Assembly (NCBI GenBank): GCA_027317105.1
Contig: DAHVFH010000134.1
Span: 1 to 31,028 of the forward strand
Direction of reading: 5' to 3'
Length of the DNA stretch: 31,028 nt
DNA from: Cytophagales bacterium
GTDB taxonomy: Bacteria > Bacteroidota > Bacteroidia > Cytophagales > Cyclobacteriaceae
Numbering within the stretch: the first letter of the stretch is position 1; the number at the start of each line of letters is the position of its first letter. The notes below the pieces were generated by a model, which searched no databases, was not told where the DNA came from, and saw only the letters and a program-made list of their open reading frames with translations. The position numbers were made by a program, and so were the translations under genes. Of this stretch, positions 26,428 to 31,028 are shown piece by piece.

Positions 26428-26439
26428 TAATTTAGCAGG

Positions 26440-28389
26440 GTGTTAGCTCGAAATTGCCTACTCCTGTTATCACTTTTGCCTTTGCGCACTTCTGGCCAGC
26501 AACGGACAATTGAAATAAATCCTGCCTCTCAGGGAATTTTTTTTTCGATCGATTCAATCGTTTCATGTTATTCCGATCCTTCTCGCTACCCTGGGATTCT
26601 CTCTATTTCCCCTGATAGTTTTTCTCCAGGACTCTTAAATCTTAATTTAAGTGAAAGTGGAGTGCCTCATTACCTTTCCTTTTTACTAAGAAGTTCACGA
26701 ACGGAACTGGTTTACCTTTTTGTGGGAGCACCAAATATCAGGGTATGCAGAACGGACGCAGATGGCCATTGTAAAAAGGAGTTTAAATCAAAAGCATTTG
26801 CCTTATCGCCACCAGATATTTTTCCGATGAAGCTTTTTGCCGATTCACTTTATCGGTTTGTTGTTCGAATTGAAGATGAGCCCTTGCCAGAGCTTCACGG
26901 GTGGATTATTTCCGAAGGCCAACTCAATAATTTTTTCTTGTATTATCAAGGAGATATTCAAAACAGCCTGGTGTTGTTCTGCATTATGGCCGGTATGCTG
27001 TTAATGATGTGGCTCTACATTAGCTCAAAATTCATTCAACTCCAGTCTCCCGAATATGGTTACTACTCCGCTTACGTTGGGTTTCTTCTTGGTTTCGTTG
27101 TATTCAGAACATTCATTGTGATAACACCAAGCATTACCGTTCAACTTGGAAATTGGTATTACTTTGTCAACAACCAATTACAGGTGTGCGCCTATTGCAT
27201 GTACTTTCCTTTTTTTGCAGCTTTTATTAAAACGAAGAAAACCAATCCTTCCTTGCATCGTCTATTTTACTTCTTGCCCATTGTGCTTATGTCCTATATC
27301 GCACTTGATGGAGTTTTAATAATTAATGAGAAAATTGAATTCCACCATTTCCTTTGGGATGCGATTCGTGTTATTCTGTTATTTATCGTGCTCCTTATTG
27401 CATTCCGTGTTTATCGAATGCGAACTCCGTTTGGCAAATACCCCATCCTTGGCGGGGTATCCTTGGATTTCTTTGCCTTGATGGCCATGGTTTTTTCAAT
27501 TCATCCAGAATGGGTAGATTCCTTAATCCCTCCATTTAATTCAGGGATTTTTTACTATTTCGTTGGAATAAGTATCGAACTTGTATTTTTCTCCCTTGGC
27601 CTCGGCTTAAAAAACCGAAGGGATGAATTAGAGAAAGTGCAGGCGCAACAAGCTTTAAAATTTGCAGACGAACGGTTAAAATTTGAGCAATTTAAGACCG
27701 TGGTCGAAGTACAGGAAAGTGAACGGGCCCGTATCGCTAAAGATTTGCATGATGGTATTGGTGGCACACTTTCCGGAATCAAAATTTCGTTAACCAACCT
27801 AATGCCGCACCTCTCACTTGGAGAAAAAGAAAAGCTTCAGTATGAGCGATCGATTGATTTGCTAAACAATTCGGCTGAAGAGCTCAGGATTGTATCCCAC
27901 AATATGATGCCTCCTTCAATAACCCAATTCGGGCTCGTTGCGGCTCTCCGCGATTTTTGCGAATCCATCAACACCATGAAAACTTTAAGGATTAATATGC
28001 AAGTCCTTGGGGTGGAGATTCGTCTTTCTGGGTTAAATGAAATCATTCTCTATAGGATTGTTCAAGAATTGATCAACAACATTGTAAAGCACGCCCGGGC
28101 ATCAAATGCTTTATTGCAATTGTCATACGACAACCCCCAGCTTTCAATTACTGTTGAAGATAATGGTATTGGCTTTGACCCGAAACAAATTGTTGAAGTT
28201 ACCAGCTCCGGATGGAAAAACATACGATCAAGAGTAGATTTCCTTAAAGGTGCAATTGACATTCGTTCCACCGGATCAGGAACTTCGATTCACGTTCAAA
28301 TTCCTACCCTAATATCCCCTAAAAAGGGGATTTTGAACTTTGAGCTTGATCCTATCCCCCCTTCTGCTCAACTTCGTAACGAAAAATGA
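26440..28389 (+). CDS. 7TM sensor histidine kinase, NarL/LuxR partner type
   Basis: The 649-residue kinase has a GTG start at 26440 followed by a signal peptide (MLARNCLLLLSLLPLRTSGQ). A periplasmic sensor region (about 25-165) resembles 7TMR-DISMED2, a domain usually linked with carbohydrate or small-ligand sensing. Seven membrane helices follow (about 175-390), then a coiled coil. The HisKA_3 dimerisation helix has the phospho-acceptor H437 in RIAKDLHDGIGGTLS. The ATPase domain has IVQELINNIVKHA and VEDNGIGFD. After the normal end of the domain (HVQIPTLI) about 23 extra residues are encoded by a repeat-like sequence. The stop overlaps the regulator start (ATGA), so the two are co-translated. 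Confidence 0.92.
   Translation: MLARNCLLLLSLLPLRTSGQQRTIEINPASQGIFFSIDSIVSCYSDPSRYPGILSISPDSFSPGLLNLNLSESGVPHYLSFLLRSSRTELVYLFVGAPNIRVCRTDADGHCKKEFKSKAFALSPPDIFPMKLFADSLYRFVVRIEDEPLPELHGWIISEGQLNNFFLYYQGDIQNSLVLFCIMAGMLLMMWLYISSKFIQLQSPEYGYYSAYVGFLLGFVVFRTFIVITPSITVQLGNWYYFVNNQLQVCAYCMYFPFFAAFIKTKKTNPSLHRLFYFLPIVLMSYIALDGVLIINEKIEFHHFLWDAIRVILLFIVLLIAFRVYRMRTPFGKYPILGGVSLDFFALMAMVFSIHPEWVDSLIPPFNSGIFYYFVGISIELVFFSLGLGLKNRRDELEKVQAQQALKFADERLKFEQFKTVVEVQESERARIAKDLHDGIGGTLSGIKISLTNLMPHLSLGEKEKLQYERSIDLLNNSAEELRIVSHNMMPPSITQFGLVAALRDFCESINTMKTLRINMQVLGVEIRLSGLNEIILYRIVQELINNIVKHARASNALLQLSYDNPQLSITVEDNGIGFDPKQIVEVTSSGWKNIRSRVDFLKGAIDIRSTGSGTSIHVQIPTLISPKKGILNFELDPIPPSAQLRNEK
28316..28329. repeat. 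Palindromic element CCCCTAAAAAGGGG, copy 2, within the kinase gene
   Basis: This is the same palindrome as at 26383, here with 7-base arms (ATCCCCT and AGGGGAT). It is read in frame as SPKKGI and lies 56 bases before the start of the response regulator. It belongs to a stretch that extends the kinase beyond the usual end of its ATPase domain. Confidence 0.55.
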
Positions 28390-29012
28390 AACAAGTCCGC
28401 GTCTTCATTGTAGATGATCACCCCATGGTGATTGAAGGAATGCAAGCCATGCTCAAAGCCGAGCCCGGCATAGAATTCGCAGGCATTGCTATGAGCGCAA
28501 ACTCCTGTAAAGCATTTTTCATTAACCATAGTGCGGATGTGGTTTTGCTTGACATCAATTTGCCCGATGAAAGCGGCATTGAATTGTGCGGCTATCTAAA
28601 AAAACTTATTCCTGCCCCAAAAGTGCTTGGCATTTCAAATTACGATTCAGGCACATTCATTAGTCAAATGATGAACAAGGGTGCAGACGGTTATGTCTTA
28701 AAAAACTTACCCAAAAATGAACTGGTAAAAGCGATTTTTACAGTTCATAGCGGAAATAAATATTTAAGCGGTGACGTGTCGTTAAAACTAAAAGCTGAAA
28801 ACAAGAGAAAAGAACAAGCACCGGTTCTTACTGAAAGGGAAAAAGAAGTTTTGTATTGGATTGCCCAAGGTTTGACCAATGCACATATTGCCGATAAACT
28901 TTTTGTAAGCGTCTCCACCATCGATAGCCACCGAAAAAACCTGCTCGCGAAATTGAAGGTAAACAATACGGCCTCTTTGCTCAAGTCAGCCTCGGAAAAC
29001 CAACTCCTGTAA
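28386..29012 (+). CDS. LuxR/NarL-family response regulator
   Basis: The 208-residue regulator has a receiver domain with acidic pair D10-D11, phospho-acceptor D56 in VVLLDINLPDES and the conserved lysine in GYVLKNLPKNEL. A C-terminal LuxR-type helix-turn-helix follows: LTEREKEVLYWIAQGLTNAH, then KLFVSVSTIDSHRKNLLAKL. It should bind DNA when phosphorylated by the kinase encoded immediately upstream, whose stop codon it overlaps (ATGA). Targets are not shown. The divergent barrel-lipoprotein cluster is the nearest candidate and the palindromes at 26383 and 28316 are possible sites. Confidence 0.95.
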   Translation: MKQVRVFIVDDHPMVIEGMQAMLKAEPGIEFAGIAMSANSCKAFFINHSADVVLLDINLPDESGIELCGYLKKLIPAPKVLGISNYDSGTFISQMMNKGADGYVLKNLPKNELVKAIFTVHSGNKYLSGDVSLKLKAENKRKEQAPVLTEREKEVLYWIAQGLTNAHIADKLFVSVSTIDSHRKNLLAKLKVNNTASLLKSASENQLL

Positions 29013-29067
29013 ATTTTTTCTCCAACAGGCCAAGTTGTAAATTACCATCCGATTATCTCCTTTCAAC

Positions 29068-30864
29068 TTGACTAAACCCGAAATTTTAAAAAGCACGATT
29101 GCCAATTTGCCTGATTCCCCGGGTATCTACCGGTATTACAATGATGAAGGTACACTCATCTACGTAGGCAAAGCCAAGAGTTTGAAAAAACGGGTGAGCA
29201 GCTATTTTAATAAGCAGTCTCCGTATAATCGAAAAACAGAGAAGCTGGTTTCTGAAATTGACAAAATCGAATTCACTTTAGCCAATACTGAATTTGACGC
29301 CTTACTTCTTGAAAATAATTTCATCAAACAGAACCAGCCAAAATACAACATCCTCTTAAAAGACGATAAAACATTTCCCTATCTCTGCATTTTAAAAGAA
29401 CGATTTCCACGCATTATCTCGACTCGGAAATATATCCCCAAGCAAGGCGAATACTTTGGCCCGTATAGCAGCGTGGTTGCGATGAAAAATATTTTGGAGC
29501 TGGTTCGCCAACTGTATTCTATTCGCACATGTACCCTCCTTTTATCAGAAGAAAACATCCAACAAAAGAAATTTAAGGTTTGCCTCGAATTTCACATCGG
29601 CAACTGTAAGGGGCCTTGCGAAGGGTTGCAAGACGAAAAAAACTATTTAGAAGAAATTGTGCAGGCACGTAATGTTTTAAAAGGAGACTTAAGCGTGGTG
29701 GAAGACACTTTTGCAGAACGAATGAAGGACGCCTCCGAAAAAATGGAGTTTGAAAAGGCTGCATTCTACAAACACAAATTGGATTTACTCGAAAATTTCC
29801 AATCTAAATCGTTAGTGGTTAACCGCAAGCTCACTAACATCGATGTCGTGACCATTACCAGTAGCGAATCAGAAGCTTTTCTCAATTATTTACAGATCAA
29901 AGAGGGTGCCATCGTATTTTCAAAAAATACAGAAGTCAAAAAGAAACTGGACGAAACTAATGAAGACATTTTGAATTTGGCCGTGGTCGAGCTACGCCTT
30001 ACTTATTCCAGCAATAACCCTGAAGTATTCACCAACATACCGATTTCTCTGAAAAGCGATGACTTCGAAAATATAGTTCCACAAATTGGTGACAAGAAAA
30101 AACTTGTTGATCTATCGCTAAAAAATGCCCTCTATTTAAAACGCGAAAAAGAAATTGAAAAAGAATCGCGTAAGTCAAAGAAAAACGAGGTGCTTTCAAT
30201 TCTTCAAGAAAACTTGCGGTTAGTGCTATTACCCAAAATTATTGAGTGCTTCGATAACTCTAACTTTCAGGGAACGAATCCCGTAGCTTCGATGGTACGC
30301 TTTGTGGATGGCAAGCCTGACAAAAAAGGCTATCGCCACTTCAATATTAAAACGGTGTTTGGTCCTGATGACTTTGCTTCCATGAAAGAAATTGTATCGC
30401 GCAGGTACAAGCGCATTATGGAAGAGCAGGGCGAGTACCCTGATTTAATTATTGTTGACGGTGGCAAAGGCCAGCTCAGCAGTGCGTGTGAGGCATTGAA
30501 AGAATTGGGCCTTTATGGCAAAACGCCTATTGTGGGCATCGCCAAAAAATTGGAAGAAATTTATTATCCCGATGATCCGCTGCCACTGTTGATCAGCAAA
30601 AAATCGCCAGGACTTTTGCTCATCCAACAAATCCGAGATGAAGCCCATCGATTTGCCATCACCTTTCACCGCCTCAAGCGAAGCAAAAGTACATTCGTCA
30701 CGGAATTAGAAGACATTCCCGGTATTGGTAGAAAAACTGCCGACAAACTGTTAGCACACTTCAAGTCAGTAAAGAAAATCAAAGAAGCTTCGAAGGAAGA
30801 ACTAATAGCGTTGGTAGGCGAGAAGGTTGCCGAAAAGATAACTCTTGGTGAGACTGGATTCTAG
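29068..30864 (+). CDS. uvrC: Excinuclease ABC subunit C
   Basis: UvrC makes both incisions around bulky DNA lesions after UvrA and UvrB have located them. The 598-residue protein has normal length and domain order. A GIY-YIG nuclease comes first (GIY at 19-21 in LPDSPGIYRYY, YVG at 32-34), then a UvrB-binding UVR motif (EKMEFEKAAFYKHKLDLLEN), the RNase H-like endonuclease half (IIECFDNSNFQG, YPDLIIVDGGKGQLSSA) and tandem helix-hairpin-helix motifs (LEDIPGIGRKTADKLLAHF). The start is TTG at 29068 (MTKPEILKSTIANLPDSPG), which puts the nuclease at the usual distance. It follows the response regulator by 55 bases but is probably a separate unit. Confidence 0.97.
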   Translation: MTKPEILKSTIANLPDSPGIYRYYNDEGTLIYVGKAKSLKKRVSSYFNKQSPYNRKTEKLVSEIDKIEFTLANTEFDALLLENNFIKQNQPKYNILLKDDKTFPYLCILKERFPRIISTRKYIPKQGEYFGPYSSVVAMKNILELVRQLYSIRTCTLLLSEENIQQKKFKVCLEFHIGNCKGPCEGLQDEKNYLEEIVQARNVLKGDLSVVEDTFAERMKDASEKMEFEKAAFYKHKLDLLENFQSKSLVVNRKLTNIDVVTITSSESEAFLNYLQIKEGAIVFSKNTEVKKKLDETNEDILNLAVVELRLTYSSNNPEVFTNIPISLKSDDFENIVPQIGDKKKLVDLSLKNALYLKREKEIEKESRKSKKNEVLSILQENLRLVLLPKIIECFDNSNFQGTNPVASMVRFVDGKPDKKGYRHFNIKTVFGPDDFASMKEIVSRRYKRIMEEQGEYPDLIIVDGGKGQLSSACEALKELGLYGKTPIVGIAKKLEEIYYPDDPLPLLISKKSPGLLLIQQIRDEAHRFAITFHRLKRSKSTFVTELEDIPGIGRKTADKLLAHFKSVKKIKEASKEELIALVGEKVAEKITLGETGF

Positions 30865-30990
30865 ATTATGTCGCTGCTAGTTGAACAAGCCAGCTCGTGG
30901 CCAGCAACCATTATCTAATTCTAGTGTTTTAACAAATTAATTTAGCAACATTTGATTATTTTGACTACTTTAACGGTCAAATTATATCAG

Positions 30991-31028
30991 ATGAAAAGGA
31001 TGACAGTTAAATTAAAACGCCAGGAGGT
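30991..31028 (+). CDS. Possible start of a gene cut by the window edge
   Basis: An ATG at 30991 opens a frame reading MKRMTVKLKRQE to the end of the window. It lies 126 bases after uvrC in AT-rich DNA. Twelve codons are too few to identify a family or to be sure it is a gene. Confidence 0.25.
   Translation, partial: MKRMTVKLKRQE

Overview
The window comes from a member of the Bacteroidota, most likely in or near the Cytophagales. The signs are a PorW/SprE-type lipoprotein (a type IX secretion and gliding component found in this phylum), a split ATP synthase operon without atpD and atpC, an AT-rich sequence with few Shine-Dalgarno motifs, several TTG/GTG starts, and abundant outer-membrane lipoproteins and barrel proteins. 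It looks like ordinary chromosome. No tRNA, rRNA, CRISPR array, transposase or phage gene was seen.

Layout. Positions 196-5038 hold single metabolic or accessory genes: a double ATPase-domain ABC protein, an ornithine cyclodeaminase/mu-crystallin family enzyme, a small TerB-like protein, a VOC protein, a dihydrofolate-reductase-like protein and a small secreted protein. Positions 5382-9186 are a decay zone. An ABC ATPase gene and the adjoining permease/M1-aminopeptidase fusion gene carry several frameshifts and one large internal deletion, and the next gene (secreted, carboxypeptidase-regulatory-like domain) has a one-base frameshift just after its signal peptide. Positions 9290-16365, read on the minus strand, form one long run: M23 peptidase, bactofilin, AtpZ-like protein, an uncharacterised membrane protein, then atpB-atpE-atpF-atpH-atpA-atpG. 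Diverging from it are porW/sprE and a class A penicillin-binding protein (16498-21394). These join cell-wall, cytoskeletal and secretion functions to the energy operon.

Positions 21398-22462 encode a secreted TonB-C-domain protein. Positions 22627-26313 (minus strand) are a three-gene surface cluster ending in a good terminator: an outer-membrane barrel protein and two lipoproteins that are paralogues of each other. The upstream lipoprotein gene is broken by a one-base frameshift. Diverging from the cluster is a NarL-type two-component system (7TM histidine kinase and LuxR-type regulator, 26440-29012), followed by uvrC (29068-30864).

The most unusual points are the concentrated gene decay at 5.4-8.4 kb, the paralogous lipoprotein pair beside a two-component system, an identical palindromic element upstream of both the kinase and the regulator (the second copy encodes the kinase C-terminal tail), and two well-formed hairpins inside the ATP synthase operon. 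I found no clear-cut new system. The surface cluster with its divergent two-component system is the best candidate for an undescribed function. All family assignments rest on motifs and remembered family features; no database search was run.
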